The notes: generated from the sequence alone by a model not told the origin. 9,151 nt of DNA from Cellulomonadaceae bacterium (GCA_031283115.1 JAITCK010000108.1:1-9151), one strand, 5' to 3'. Shown: positions 1-8,053, counted from the stretch's first letter. Program-made: numbers and translations.

Positions 1-1018
1 TGTGCCCAATCTTGCCGGGCCGTTTCATCTCCACACCGGCACCCTGCAACACCACCTCACCCAGCAGTTGCGTCCAGCCCACCATGCCAGCCCGCGTATC
101 CACGACAGCCGCATCCAAAACCCCGTCGTCGATACGAGCCTCAGGAATAAGAGTGATGTTGCCAGGCAAGATGCCACAGTTACCGATCATGGCCGACCGC
201 AACTGCGTGCGCACGGCAGGATGATCATCCAGCCAAATAGTGGCGGGCAGGCGACTGTCATGCAAATGCCTCACCCCCGCCAAAAAGTAGGCGATCCAGC
301 CAAAGCGGTGCTTGAGATCATCGTCAGTTTCCGCAACCATCGCCGCATCAAAACCCAAACCAGCAATGACAAGAAAAAGTTGCGTATCGCCTTCGATAGC
401 ACCCTTAGCGGACAGCGGATGAACTTTAGCCGCCTCAGTGACCCGCGCCCAACCCACGTCGATGTGGCGTTCACGGCCACCCAACACCACTGCCATCGCC
501 TCATCGACAGAGCCGATAGGCAAGTCAAGGTTGCGGGCCAGCAGATTACCCGTCCCAGCAGGCAGCAAGGCCATAGGAACACCCGTACCGATCATCGCCG
601 ACGCAACCGCTCGCACCGTGCCATCCCCGCCAGCAGCAGCCACCACATCAGCGCCCGCCCGCAAAGCAGCCCGAGCCTGGGCGGCACCCGTGTCTTCGAC
701 GGTGGTCTCAAAAATGAGGGGGGCCGGCAAGGCGGCATCAGAACACATGAGTCGCACCGCCTCAACCAGTTGGGCGGCATTATCTTTGATGGGGTTGACC
801 ACCACAGCCACCTGCTGCCGGTGCCGTTTATGCCGATGATGCCTGGTAGACGACGGATGATGCAAGGGAGCCAGCCTGCGCGCAGCCCTGGCCACCCGAA
901 TCCCCACCCGGCGGCGGGCCCGCACATACATTGCGGCAGCCGCAATCAACAGCAGCACCCCAATGGTCACGGCAGCAACAAGCAACCACTCCTGCCAGTG
1001 AATGTCAAGGCTCCGCAC
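1..1018 (-). CDS. Membrane-anchored diacylglycerol kinase family lipid kinase (3' end cut by window)
   Basis: Read on the minus strand, this frame is open from a GTG at 1018 to the left edge: 339 residues without a stop, so the C-terminus is missing. It carries the DAGK/sphingosine-kinase catalytic signature: an NP-x-K element (VVVNPIKD, residues 72-79), the nucleotide-binding GGDGT (130-134), [11 protein letters not shown] (153-163) and GLGFDA (220-225). The family phosphorylates diacylglycerol or a related lipid with ATP at the inner face of the membrane. A hydrophobic stretch at about residues 12-32, followed by an Arg-rich segment (33-48), suggests an N-terminal membrane anchor. The His/Arg-rich linker at 53-69 is a local oddity. 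I chose the GTG at 1018 because a TANNNT box lies 7 nt upstream and no ATG precedes the membrane segment. A TTG nine codons earlier is possible. The gene is divergent from serS. The family call is firm; the exact lipid substrate is unknown. Confidence 0.92.
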   Translation of the reverse strand, partial: MRSLDIHWQEWLLVAAVTIGVLLLIAAAAMYVRARRRVGIRVARAARRLAPLHHPSSTRHHRHKRHRQQVAVVVNPIKDNAAQLVEAVRLMCSDAALPAPLIFETTVEDTGAAQARAALRAGADVVAAAGGDGTVRAVASAMIGTGVPMALLPAGTGNLLARNLDLPIGSVDEAMAVVLGGRERHIDVGWARVTEAAKVHPLSAKGAIEGDTQLFLVIAGLGFDAAMVAETDDDLKHRFGWIAYFLAGVRHLHDSRLPATIWLDDHPAVRTQLRSAMIGNCGILPGNITLIPEARIDDGVLDAAVVDTRAGMVGWTQLLGEVVLQGAGVEMKRPGKIGH

Positions 1019-1025
1019 AGGGACA

Positions 1026-1031
1026 ACGGTA
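1026..1031 (-). promoter_or_regulatory. Candidate -10 box of the lipid kinase gene (leaderless)
   Basis: On the minus strand TACCGT matches the actinobacterial -10 pattern TANNNT. It is followed by exactly 7 nt and then the GTG at 1018. That spacing would put the transcription start on the start codon, giving a leaderless mRNA. No convincing -35 box is visible 16-19 bp upstream. There is no well-spaced Shine-Dalgarno sequence (a GAGG lies 14 nt away), which fits leaderless translation. Inferred from spacing only. Confidence 0.5.
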
Positions 1032-1117
1032 GCCTCACACAAGGGAAGTAGTTTCGATCGCGCGCCGTTCCGCCGCTACACGGCCACCCTAGAAGGCTGC
1101 CAGGATGCAGGCACAGG

Positions 1118-1123
1118 TAGTCT
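1118..1123 (+). promoter_or_regulatory. Candidate -10 box of serS (leaderless)
   Basis: TAGTCT (TANNNT) is followed by exactly 7 nt and the GTG start codon of serS at 1131. If it is used, transcription begins at the start codon. The -35 region is poor (GC-rich, no TTGACA-like hexamer). No T-box, long leader or terminator-like hairpin is visible in the 112-bp intergenic stretch, so I see no sign of tRNA-sensing control of serS here. Confidence 0.5.
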
Positions 1124-1130
1124 GTGCGAT

Positions 1131-2402
1131 GTGATTGACCTCCGTCTGCTCCGAGAAGACCCTGACCGTGTCCGTGCCAGCCAGCGTGCCCGCGGCGACG
1201 ACCCGTCACTCGTCGACGACGTTCTGGCAGCCGACGAACGTCGCCGCGCCTCACTCGCCGAATATGAATCCCTGCGGGCTGAGCAAAAAGCCATGGGCAA
1301 GCAGGTAGCGCAAGCCAAAGGCGACGAAAAAACGGCCCTGCTGACCCACACCAAAGAACTCGCCGAGCGCGTCAAAGGCGCCAACGCTGACGCTTCAGAC
1401 GCTGCCGCCCACTGCGAAGAACTGATGTACCAGATCAGCAACGTGGTCGAAGGCGCCCCTCCAGGCGGCGAAGACGACTACCTTGTGGTCAAGCAGGTGG
1501 GCACGGCCCGCGACTTCACGGCAGAAGGGTTCAACCCCCGCGACCATCAAGAACTGGGCGAAATGCTGGGCGCTATCGACACCCCGCGCGGAGCCAAAGT
1601 GAGCGGCGCCCGCTTCTACTTCCTCACCGGTGTGGGCGCCATGCTAGAACTGGCCATCCTCAACGCCGCCATGGATCAGGCCGTCACCGCCGGATTCACC
1701 CCCGTGATCACACCCACCCTGGTCAAACCGGAAACTATGCGCGGCACCGGGTTCCTTGGCGCCCACGCCGACGAAATCTACCGGCTAGAAAAAGATGACC
1801 TCTACCTGGTAGGCACCTCCGAAGTGGCCTTGGCTGGCTACCACAGCGACGAAATCATCGACCTGTCAGCCGGACCCAAACGGTACGCCGGATGGTCGGC
1901 CTGCTACCGCCGCGAAGCCGGGGCTGCAGGCCGCGACACCCGCGGCATCATCCGCGTGCACCAGTTCCACAAGGTGGAAATGTTCAGTTACTGCACGCCC
2001 GCTGACGCCGCCGACGAACACCAGCGCCTGCTGGCCTGGGAAGAACAGATGCTGGCCACCGTCGACCTGCCCTACCGGGTGATCGACACCGCCGCAGGCG
2101 ACCTGGGCTCCAGCGCGGCCCGCAAGTTCGACTGCGAAGCCTGGCTACCCACCCAACAGCGCTACCTGGAACTGACATCCACCTCCAACTGCACCACCTT
2201 CCAGGCTCGCCGTCTGGGCGTGCGCGAACGCGGCGCCGACGGCAAAACAGAGACGGTAGCCACCCTCAACGGCACCCTAGGCACCACCCGCTGGATAGTG
2301 GCCATCCTAGAAAACCATCAGCAGGCCGACGGATCCGTTGTGGTACCGGAAGGTCTGCGCCCCTACCTGGGTGGCCGTGAAATCTTCGAGCCGCTGGCCT
2401 AA
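1131..2402 (+). CDS. serS: Seryl-tRNA synthetase
   Basis: This cytoplasmic class II aminoacyl-tRNA synthetase charges tRNA-Ser (and tRNA-Sec where present) with serine using ATP. The product is 423 residues, the usual length. It begins [14 protein letters not shown], the standard SerRS N-terminus. Residues of about 30-105 form the charged, Lys/Glu/Ala-rich helical arm that binds the long variable arm of tRNA-Ser. The catalytic core shows motif 1 around 188-205 ([10 protein letters not shown]), motif 2 around 258-285 ([14 protein letters not shown], then HQFHKVEMF) and motif 3 around 378-396 ([11 protein letters not shown], ending AILENHQ). The serine-pocket segments TSEVAL and [13 protein letters not shown] are intact. 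The frame is open back to an ATG at 1002, but those extra 43 residues are unlike any SerRS and overlap the divergent gene, so the GTG at 1131 is preferred. The TAA is 4 nt before the next gene, so the two are very likely co-transcribed. Confidence 0.98.
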   Translation: MIDLRLLREDPDRVRASQRARGDDPSLVDDVLAADERRRASLAEYESLRAEQKAMGKQVAQAKGDEKTALLTHTKELAERVKGANADASDAAAHCEELMYQISNVVEGAPPGGEDDYLVVKQVGTARDFTAEGFNPRDHQELGEMLGAIDTPRGAKVSGARFYFLTGVGAMLELAILNAAMDQAVTAGFTPVITPTLVKPETMRGTGFLGAHADEIYRLEKDDLYLVGTSEVALAGYHSDEIIDLSAGPKRYAGWSACYRREAGAAGRDTRGIIRVHQFHKVEMFSYCTPADAADEHQRLLAWEEQMLATVDLPYRVIDTAAGDLGSSAARKFDCEAWLPTQQRYLELTSTSNCTTFQARRLGVRERGADGKTETVATLNGTLGTTRWIVAILENHQQADGSVVVPEGLRPYLGGREIFEPLA

Positions 2403-2406
2403 CCCC

Positions 2407-5400
2407 ATGCGAAACCCCAGGGCCGTCGCCGCGTCGCTTGTCACAGCGGTGGCGGTTGCGACCCTGCTTGTCGGCGTGGCGGTGCCAGCAGGGGCTGACG
2501 GGCTTGGCGGAACTGATGTGGCTACACAAGCACAAGCCACCACCGACGGCGACCAACCCGATTACGCGGCCACAGCAGCCAGCCCGGAAACCCCCCTGGT
2601 AGTGGCTGGCCTGGCTGGTCTGCAATGGTCAGATCTTGACCCGGCCACTACACCTCACCTGTGGCGGATGGTGGGCGCAGGCGATGTGGCATCGACAGCC
2701 GTGCGCACCTTGCCCGCCCCCACCTGCCCGGTAGACGCCTGGCTGACCCTGTCCGCTGGAAGCCGTGTTGTCGGGCCACGAACCGACGACGCGACCAGCA
2801 GCGACATGCCCGACGGCCTGACTGGTGCCCCCTTCACTGACGGCACCGACCCCAACGCCAGTACCGTCAACCCTGCCGACGACCACAGCGACGATCAAGC
2901 CTCCTCCGTGCTGCGCTGCCGCCCCATCCCACAAGTCAACCCCCGGCAAACCGCCCGCGACAGTATCGCCACCGTGCCGGTAGACGTGACCGGCTGGGCT
3001 GGACTGACCGCCCCCGACGAAACTGCCACCGGCACTCTGGGCCGCCCGGGAACTCTCGGCGACGCCCTCGCCCAGGCCGGACAATGCAGCGTCGCCATCG
3101 GGCCAGGTGCCGCAGCAGCCCTCGCCCGGTCAGACGGCAGCGTCGACAGGTTCGCACCCGCCCTCCCCCGCAACGGCGCACCCGCCGCCATGATCCCCCT
3201 GCTGGCCAGCCGCCTAACCGCCTGCCCTGTCACCGTCATCGACCTCGGCCAACTGCCCGGCACCGCCACCGAACGTGCTGAAACACTCGCCGGAATCGAC
3301 GCCAACATCGGCGCTCTCACCCGCGCCCTACCCGCCAGCGGACGGCTCATCGTTGCAGGCATCGCCGACACCCCTCTCGGATCACACGGGCTGCAAGCCG
3401 CCATCGAACGCCGCCCAGCAACCGTAGGCCCGCCCGCCTGGCTGTGGTCCGAATCCACCCACAACCAGGGCATGATCACCACTAACGACCTGGCCGCCAC
3501 CATCGCGCAAGCGACAGGACTAGACCCCGCCGGCTTTGACGGCTCCCCCCTGCTCCACGGGGAAACCCGTCAGTTTGACACCCGCGCCACCATAGAAAAT
3601 CGCCTCTACCTGACCACCCTCAGCGACACCGCCGACCCGGTCATGTGGGGTATCTTCGGGATACTGGTGCTGACCATTGTCACCTGCGCGCCCCTGCTGC
3701 TGCGTGGGCGACGACGGCTGCGCGGTTCAACGGGCGACGATGCCGACGGCGGCGCTGATACCGTCGTTGCCTCTGATCCCGTCGACGCTACTGACGGCGA
3801 CCGACGACGACGCATCGCTGTTTCCGCCCTGACCGTGGCCGCCCTGCTCCCTGCAGCAGCCCCCCTAGCCACTCTGACCCGCTGGTGGGCTACCCCCGCA
3901 CCCGGCAGCATCCTGGCTCTGGCCGTCGTTGCTGGCGCCCTGCTATTAGGCCTAGTCACCTGGGCTGGCCAGCCCCTACTTCGACGCCTACTACCCGCTG
4001 CTGCCTGGCATCGTCCCCTGGCTATCGCCACCCTCACCTGGATCATCCTCACCGTTGACGGCCTGGCCGGAACCCCCCTGCGGCTAGGCTCGCCGCTCAG
4101 TTCCGGGCTCACCCTGGGCCGGTTCCACGGGTTCGACAACTCCGTGTTTTCTGTCTACGCCGTCAGCGCAGTAGTAGTGGTGGCAGGCGTCTTCGCCGCC
4201 GTTCCCGGGCGGAAGGCCCGATGGGTTGCCGCCGGGGCGTTGGCCGCCATCTCCGTACTAGTCAACGGCCTACCCATGTTCGGGGCCGACGCAGGCGGCA
4301 TCGTCACCCTAGTGCCCGCCTTTGTGGTGATGACCCTGCTGCTGGCTGGGCAAAAAATCCGCCTACGCCACTGGCTGCTGGCCGCAGGCGTCACCCTGGC
4401 CGTCACCGCCGCTATCGCCCTGCTGGCCTGGGCCATGCCCGACGGATCCCACCTGGGCCTCTTTGTGCAACGACTCATTGACGGCGACGCCTGGATGATT
4501 CTCCCCTCGAAAATCGCTGGCGCCTGGGCAACCGTCGCCCACCTGCCGGGACTGGTACTGCTTGTTGTACTGGTCGCCCTCATGTGGGCCGTACTGACCC
4601 CAGGCCGCCGCCCCTGGACGCGACTACAACCCCTAGCAGACCTCTACTCACGACAGCCAGCCCTCCGGGCCTGCATCATCACCCTAGTGGTGGTAGCCGT
4701 AGTGGGATCCCTGCTCAATGACTCCGGTATCGCTGTAGCCGCCATCGTCGTCAGCGTGGCCGTAGGAACCTTACTGACAGGGGCCTGGCAGGCTGGCACG
4801 GCCACCCGGCCCTCAACTGCCGCAAGCGCGCCCGCCCGCCTCACCATCAACCACACCCCCACCGCCATGCTGACCAGCAGTAGCGCCATGCTGCTGGTGC
4901 TACTGCTCGTGACCGCCCTCTTCCCAGCCCCAGGCGGAGTCGCCGCAGCCGGACAGTTATCGACAGCCACCCGCAGGCCCCTCATCGCCAGCAGCCAAAC
5001 CGTCAACCAAGACGGCGCTGCCCCCCAGGCTAACGGCCCGCAAGCCAGCGACCAGCAGCAAGACCCCCTCGTCATCATCGGCACCAGCGGCATCCGCTGG
5101 AACGACATCCGGTCAGACCTGCGCGACACCGGAACCCGCACCCCCACCCTGGCCCGGCTCCTAGCCAACGGCGCCGACACAGGCGCAGCCTCCCTAGCCA
5201 CCGGACGGGCAGCCCGCTGCCTCGGCAGCGGCTGGCTGACCCTCTCGGCAGGCCGCCTAGCCGAAATCGCCGTCGACCGCAGCGAAACCGGCCCCTGGGC
5301 CTGCCCCCGCTTCACCGTGACCCAAGACGTTGACCTGACAAATCACGGCAGACCCATCCCCGGCAGTCCAGCCACGATCACCAACTGGGATCACCTTCAA

Positions 5401-7284
5401 GAAATACAGCACGGCTCATCCTTCGCCGCCAACCTGGGCCTGCTCGGCGAAGCCCTCATCGGACGGGCCACCGACACCCCCGGCGAATACCTGGCCTTCG
5501 GTGGTGACCAACAAGATGTCACCGCCATCGGCCCCGGTGCAGCCGTCGCCCTCGCAGACGCCCAAGGCTCCGTCCCCCGCTACTTCACCCTGACCCAGGC
5601 TCTAGCGCCAAACGCACAAGCCTTCACCGAACCGATCACCCTGGTTGACCTGGGCGTGCTAGAGATTTTCCCCAGCCAACGGGCCGACCCCCTCTGGGAG
5701 GCAGAGTTTGGCCCCACCTGGCTACCCGGCCAAACCCGTAGCACCGCCGTCACCATCATGGACAGCCTGCTAGGTCGGGTGCTTGACGCCGTGCCGCCAG
5801 AAGCCACCGTCATCGTCGCCGACGTCGACCAAATCCCTGGCGGACGGGCCGAACTCGGCCCCGTCATCGTCCACAACGCCTCCGGGGCAACAGCCAGGCC
5901 GCGATTCCTCACCTCATCGGCCACCCGCACCGACGGCGTTGTCCGCCTACCCGACCTGACCCCCCTCATCCTCGACGCCGCAGGGGCACAGATACCCAAC
6001 CTGGTCGGCGACACCCCCATCACCCTGGGCGGCATCCGGCCCAGCGATGCCGACACTGCCGCCCGCCAGTTGGCTGGCCTCACCTCCACCGACCATGTGC
6101 GCAGGGCCAGCTACCTTTGGTTCGTTGACCTGCCCTTCTGGCTGGGCCTAGCCGTTGCCGCCCTCACAGCCACCACCGCCGCCGTCCCCGCCCTGCGGCG
6201 CAGGCTGACCCGGCAGGTCGACAAGACCCTGGGACGCCTGGCCGAAGGGTTACTCCTTACTGTTGCCAGCATCCCAGCAGCCTCCTTCCTTGGCGGGCTG
6301 ACAGGCTGGTGGAACTTCACCACGTCCCGATCCATCATGCTTTTTGTCTCGACAGCCGCAGCAACGGCTGCCGTGGTCGGCACGGCTGCCCTGGCTCCCC
6401 GACGGCCAGTATGGATTCGCCCCACCATCATCTCCGGCATCACCCTAGCCACCCTAGTCATCGACGCCTTTGCCGGAACCCCCCTCAACCGGGCCTCCCC
6501 GCTCGGGTCTGCACCCACCTTCGGGGCCCGGTTCTTCGGATTCGGTAACCCCACCTTCTCCGTATTCGCCGTAGCGGGCATCGTTGTGGCTGCCGGACTA
6601 GCCCACTGGCTGGGCAGGCGGCAAGGCAAACTCGCTGGGCCTGTCATCGCCACGCTGGCGGCAACCCTCATCGCCCTCGTCACCACCCTGGTTGACGTGT
6701 GGCCAACCCTGGGCGCCGACTTCGGCGGCATCGTGCTGCTGCCCGCCTTTGTGGTGGTGATTCTCGCAGCCACCGGCGCCCGCATCACCCTGCGGCGGTT
6801 CACCCTCTGGGCTGCCATCGGCGTCACCGCCGGGGCAGGTGTGGCCGTACTCGACTGGCTACGACCGGCAGCCTCCCGGTCTCACCTGGGCAGGTTCGTT
6901 CAACAGGCCATCGACGGGGACGCCTGGGAGATTGTCTGGCGCAAAGCCGTGTTCGCAGTCAACTCCATCTGGGGTGGCCCCACCGTATGGGTGACCGCTG
7001 CCGTACTGGTCATTGTCGGCCTCACCCTCATCGGCCCGGCCCAGCTACGCGCCCGCCTGACACCCGCCTGGTTGACCACTGCGGAAAGCCAGTGGCCCCT
7101 GCTCCGCCAAACCCTGCTCGCCCTGTGGATCATGGCGGTAGCCGGGTCACTAGTCAACGACTACGGGGTGCGCATCGCCATGATCGCACTCATCCCAGCA
7201 GTACCCCTTATAGCGGTGACGGCCCTGCAGGCGAACCAACCCGCATCATCCGACGGAAGCGCCGAACAGCAACAGCAACCATGA
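2407..7284 (+). CDS. Giant tandem-duplicated polytopic membrane protein with two phosphatase-like ectodomains
   Basis: A 1,625-residue protein made of two homologous halves. Half A has a signal peptide (about 1-31, AGA before the likely cut), an outer domain at about 60-405 and 11 hydrophobic spans between 411 and 793. Half B has a second signal-like segment (about 826-848), an outer domain at about 885-1235 and 11 spans between 1243 and 1605. Paired landmarks are GLQWSDL 71-77 with GIRWNDI 895-901, WLTLSAG 112-118 with 943-949, IGPGAA 231-236 with 1041-1046, and DLG 279-281 with 1081-1083. In the membrane part they are GTPL 555-558 with 1357-1360, RFHGFDN 572-578 with RFFGFGN 1375-1381, GAD..GG 626-631 with 1436-1441, SHLG 681-684 with 1492-1495, DGDAW 692-696 with 1503-1507, and ND 771-772 with 1584-1585. 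The outer domains start like alkaline-phosphatase/sulfatase-fold proteins but lack the usual metal ligands. I recall single-length relatives in other actinobacteria; their function is unknown to me. The ATG at 2407 follows the serS stop by 4 nt, has no clear Shine-Dalgarno and begins the signal peptide, which suggests translational coupling. Confidence 0.9.
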   Translation: MRNPRAVAASLVTAVAVATLLVGVAVPAGADGLGGTDVATQAQATTDGDQPDYAATAASPETPLVVAGLAGLQWSDLDPATTPHLWRMVGAGDVASTAVRTLPAPTCPVDAWLTLSAGSRVVGPRTDDATSSDMPDGLTGAPFTDGTDPNASTVNPADDHSDDQASSVLRCRPIPQVNPRQTARDSIATVPVDVTGWAGLTAPDETATGTLGRPGTLGDALAQAGQCSVAIGPGAAAALARSDGSVDRFAPALPRNGAPAAMIPLLASRLTACPVTVIDLGQLPGTATERAETLAGIDANIGALTRALPASGRLIVAGIADTPLGSHGLQAAIERRPATVGPPAWLWSESTHNQGMITTNDLAATIAQATGLDPAGFDGSPLLHGETRQFDTRATIENRLYLTTLSDTADPVMWGIFGILVLTIVTCAPLLLRGRRRLRGSTGDDADGGADTVVASDPVDATDGDRRRRIAVSALTVAALLPAAAPLATLTRWWATPAPGSILALAVVAGALLLGLVTWAGQPLLRRLLPAAAWHRPLAIATLTWIILTVDGLAGTPLRLGSPLSSGLTLGRFHGFDNSVFSVYAVSAVVVVAGVFAAVPGRKARWVAAGALAAISVLVNGLPMFGADAGGIVTLVPAFVVMTLLLAGQKIRLRHWLLAAGVTLAVTAAIALLAWAMPDGSHLGLFVQRLIDGDAWMILPSKIAGAWATVAHLPGLVLLVVLVALMWAVLTPGRRPWTRLQPLADLYSRQPALRACIITLVVVAVVGSLLNDSGIAVAAIVVSVAVGTLLTGAWQAGTATRPSTAASAPARLTINHTPTAMLTSSSAMLLVLLLVTALFPAPGGVAAAGQLSTATRRPLIASSQTVNQDGAAPQANGPQASDQQQDPLVIIGTSGIRWNDIRSDLRDTGTRTPTLARLLANGADTGAASLATGRAARCLGSGWLTLSAGRLAEIAVDRSETGPWACPRFTVTQDVDLTNHGRPIPGSPATITNWDHLQEIQHGSSFAANLGLLGEALIGRATDTPGEYLAFGGDQQDVTAIGPGAAVALADAQGSVPRYFTLTQALAPNAQAFTEPITLVDLGVLEIFPSQRADPLWEAEFGPTWLPGQTRSTAVTIMDSLLGRVLDAVPPEATVIVADVDQIPGGRAELGPVIVHNASGATARPRFLTSSATRTDGVVRLPDLTPLILDAAGAQIPNLVGDTPITLGGIRPSDADTAARQLAGLTSTDHVRRASYLWFVDLPFWLGLAVAALTATTAAVPALRRRLTRQVDKTLGRLAEGLLLTVASIPAASFLGGLTGWWNFTTSRSIMLFVSTAAATAAVVGTAALAPRRPVWIRPTIISGITLATLVIDAFAGTPLNRASPLGSAPTFGARFFGFGNPTFSVFAVAGIVVAAGLAHWLGRRQGKLAGPVIATLAATLIALVTTLVDVWPTLGADFGGIVLLPAFVVVILAATGARITLRRFTLWAAIGVTAGAGVAVLDWLRPAASRSHLGRFVQQAIDGDAWEIVWRKAVFAVNSIWGGPTVWVTAAVLVIVGLTLIGPAQLRARLTPAWLTTAESQWPLLRQTLLALWIMAVAGSLVNDYGVRIAMIALIPAVPLIAVTALQANQPASSDGSAEQQQQP
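2593..4785 (+). repeat. Repeat unit A of the duplicated coding sequence
   Basis: This is the first copy of the ectodomain-plus-membrane module, from residue 63 (PLVVAGLAGLQW) to the last span of half A at about residue 793. Its counterpart is 5065-7221. The residue offset between matched landmarks runs from 802 to 831, so the copies differ only by small insertions and deletions. At nucleotide level only short exact matches remain, for example 17 bp at 4313-4329 against 6740-6756 and 14 bp at 4066-4079 against 6472-6485. The duplication is therefore old. Confidence 0.85.
5065..7221 (+). repeat. Repeat unit B of the duplicated coding sequence
   Basis: This is the second copy of the module, from residue 887 (PLVIIGTSGIRW) to the last span at about residue 1605. 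It keeps the same order of landmarks as unit A. Differences include a Cys-containing loop changed from CPVDAW (107-112) to CLGSGW (938-943), and a longer, Trp-containing insertion after DLG (LWEAEFGPTWLPG, about 1097-1109). The Asp at 577 is a Gly at 1380. The boundary positions are approximate. Confidence 0.85.
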
Positions 7285-8047
7285 CATCCCGATACTGCTG
7301 GGCACGGTGGACGTGACCAGCAAAATTGTTGGTTGACGGCCGGTGAGTCAAGTTGCAGGGCACCTCAACAGCCACGTACCCGGCACGGAGTAAGTCAATG
7401 GTCATGCCAGTTTCCACACCCCAACCCCTGGCCAGGGGCGAGGCCGCCTCGAAGGCTTCACGGGTGAGGCAGCGCATACCGCTGAGCGGTTGAGTGGGCG
7501 TCCACCCGGTCATTTTCTCGATAGCGTTGCGGGCGGCACCCACCACAAAGCCTCGGCCACCAGCACCAGGCTGCGCGGGAAGCAGGGCGATAGACAGGTC
7601 AGCCACACCCTCAATGACGGGGGTGACCAACGGTGCCGTGTTGACGGCCGTATCAGCCAAGTCTCCGTCAATGAAAAGCAGCAGACGTTTGGCTTTGCCG
7701 GGAGCATCTCTCATGGCAACAACCGAGGCACCGGTTTCCATGGCTGCGGCCTTGCCTTGGTTGCGGGAATGACGCACCACCACAGCCCCAGCCCTGCGGG
7801 CCATATGCTGGGTGTCATCGTCAGATCCATCGTCAACAACAAGAACCAAGTCAACGTGGGGGATGGCTTTGGCCGCCCGAACCGTCTGGCCGATGCGTTC
7901 TTCTTCATCCTTTGCCGGGATGACAACGGCCACACGCTGCTGGTCTTCGATGCCGTGAGCCTGCGGGGGACGCGGGGTTTTAGCGATGGGCAGGCTGGCG
8001 GTGTCCGCCATCTGCTCATTCATCTCATCGCTGTTTGACCCACGCAC
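7208..8047 (-). CDS. Family 2 glycosyltransferase (GT-A fold)
   Basis: The product is 279 residues and cytoplasmic, with no convincing membrane span. The GT-A fold shows as VAVVIPAKDEEERIG (39-53), VVDDGSDDDT (70-79, nucleotide-sugar binding), NQGKAAAMETG (96-106), the metal-binding DxD as FIDGDLAD (125-132), a PLSGMRCLTREAF acceptor-side element (187-199) and GWGVETG (208-214, with the likely catalytic acidic residue E212). This resembles the dolichyl-phosphate-sugar synthase and glucosyl-phosphoglycerate synthase branch and a conserved actinobacterial GT2. Sugar donor and acceptor cannot be told from sequence. I chose the GTG at 8047 because AGGAG (8054-8058) lies 6 nt upstream. In-frame ATGs at 8023 and 8011 are alternatives, and the frame stays open up to an ATG at 8218. 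The last 25 or so codons overlap the convergent membrane-protein gene by 77 bp. DUF5926 lies upstream on the same strand, 194 bp away. Confidence 0.9.
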   Translation of the reverse strand: MRGSNSDEMNEQMADTASLPIAKTPRPPQAHGIEDQQRVAVVIPAKDEEERIGQTVRAAKAIPHVDLVLVVDDGSDDDTQHMARRAGAVVVRHSRNQGKAAAMETGASVVAMRDAPGKAKRLLLFIDGDLADTAVNTAPLVTPVIEGVADLSIALLPAQPGAGGRGFVVGAARNAIEKMTGWTPTQPLSGMRCLTREAFEAASPLARGWGVETGMTIDLLRAGYVAVEVPCNLTHRPSTNNFAGHVHRAQQYRDVMVAVAVRRFRRMMRVGSPAGPSPL

Positions 8048-8053
8048 ACCGTG

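Noticed and set aside
2..1051. Long plus-strand frame opposite the lipid kinase
   Set aside because: Its translation is a His/Pro/Arg-rich, low-complexity shadow with no domain; the minus frame has all the kinase motifs.
1002..1130. In-frame upstream extension of serS from the ATG at 1002
   Set aside because: The 43 extra residues do not resemble SerRS, would overlap the divergent lipid kinase start, and are bypassed by the -10 box placed 7 nt before the GTG at 1131.
2338..2406. Upstream start of the giant membrane gene inside serS (ATG at 2338)
   Set aside because: It would put 23 polar residues before a good signal peptide; the ATG at 2407, 4 nt after the serS stop, is the natural start.
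2407..7284. Recent duplication or assembly artefact producing the double-length gene
   Set aside because: The halves share only short exact DNA matches (up to about 17 bp seen) and differ throughout, so a collapse or duplication error in assembly cannot explain it.
7490..8038. Plus-strand open frame opposite the glycosyltransferase
   Set aside because: It has no recognisable domain and lies entirely over clear GT-A motifs on the other strand.
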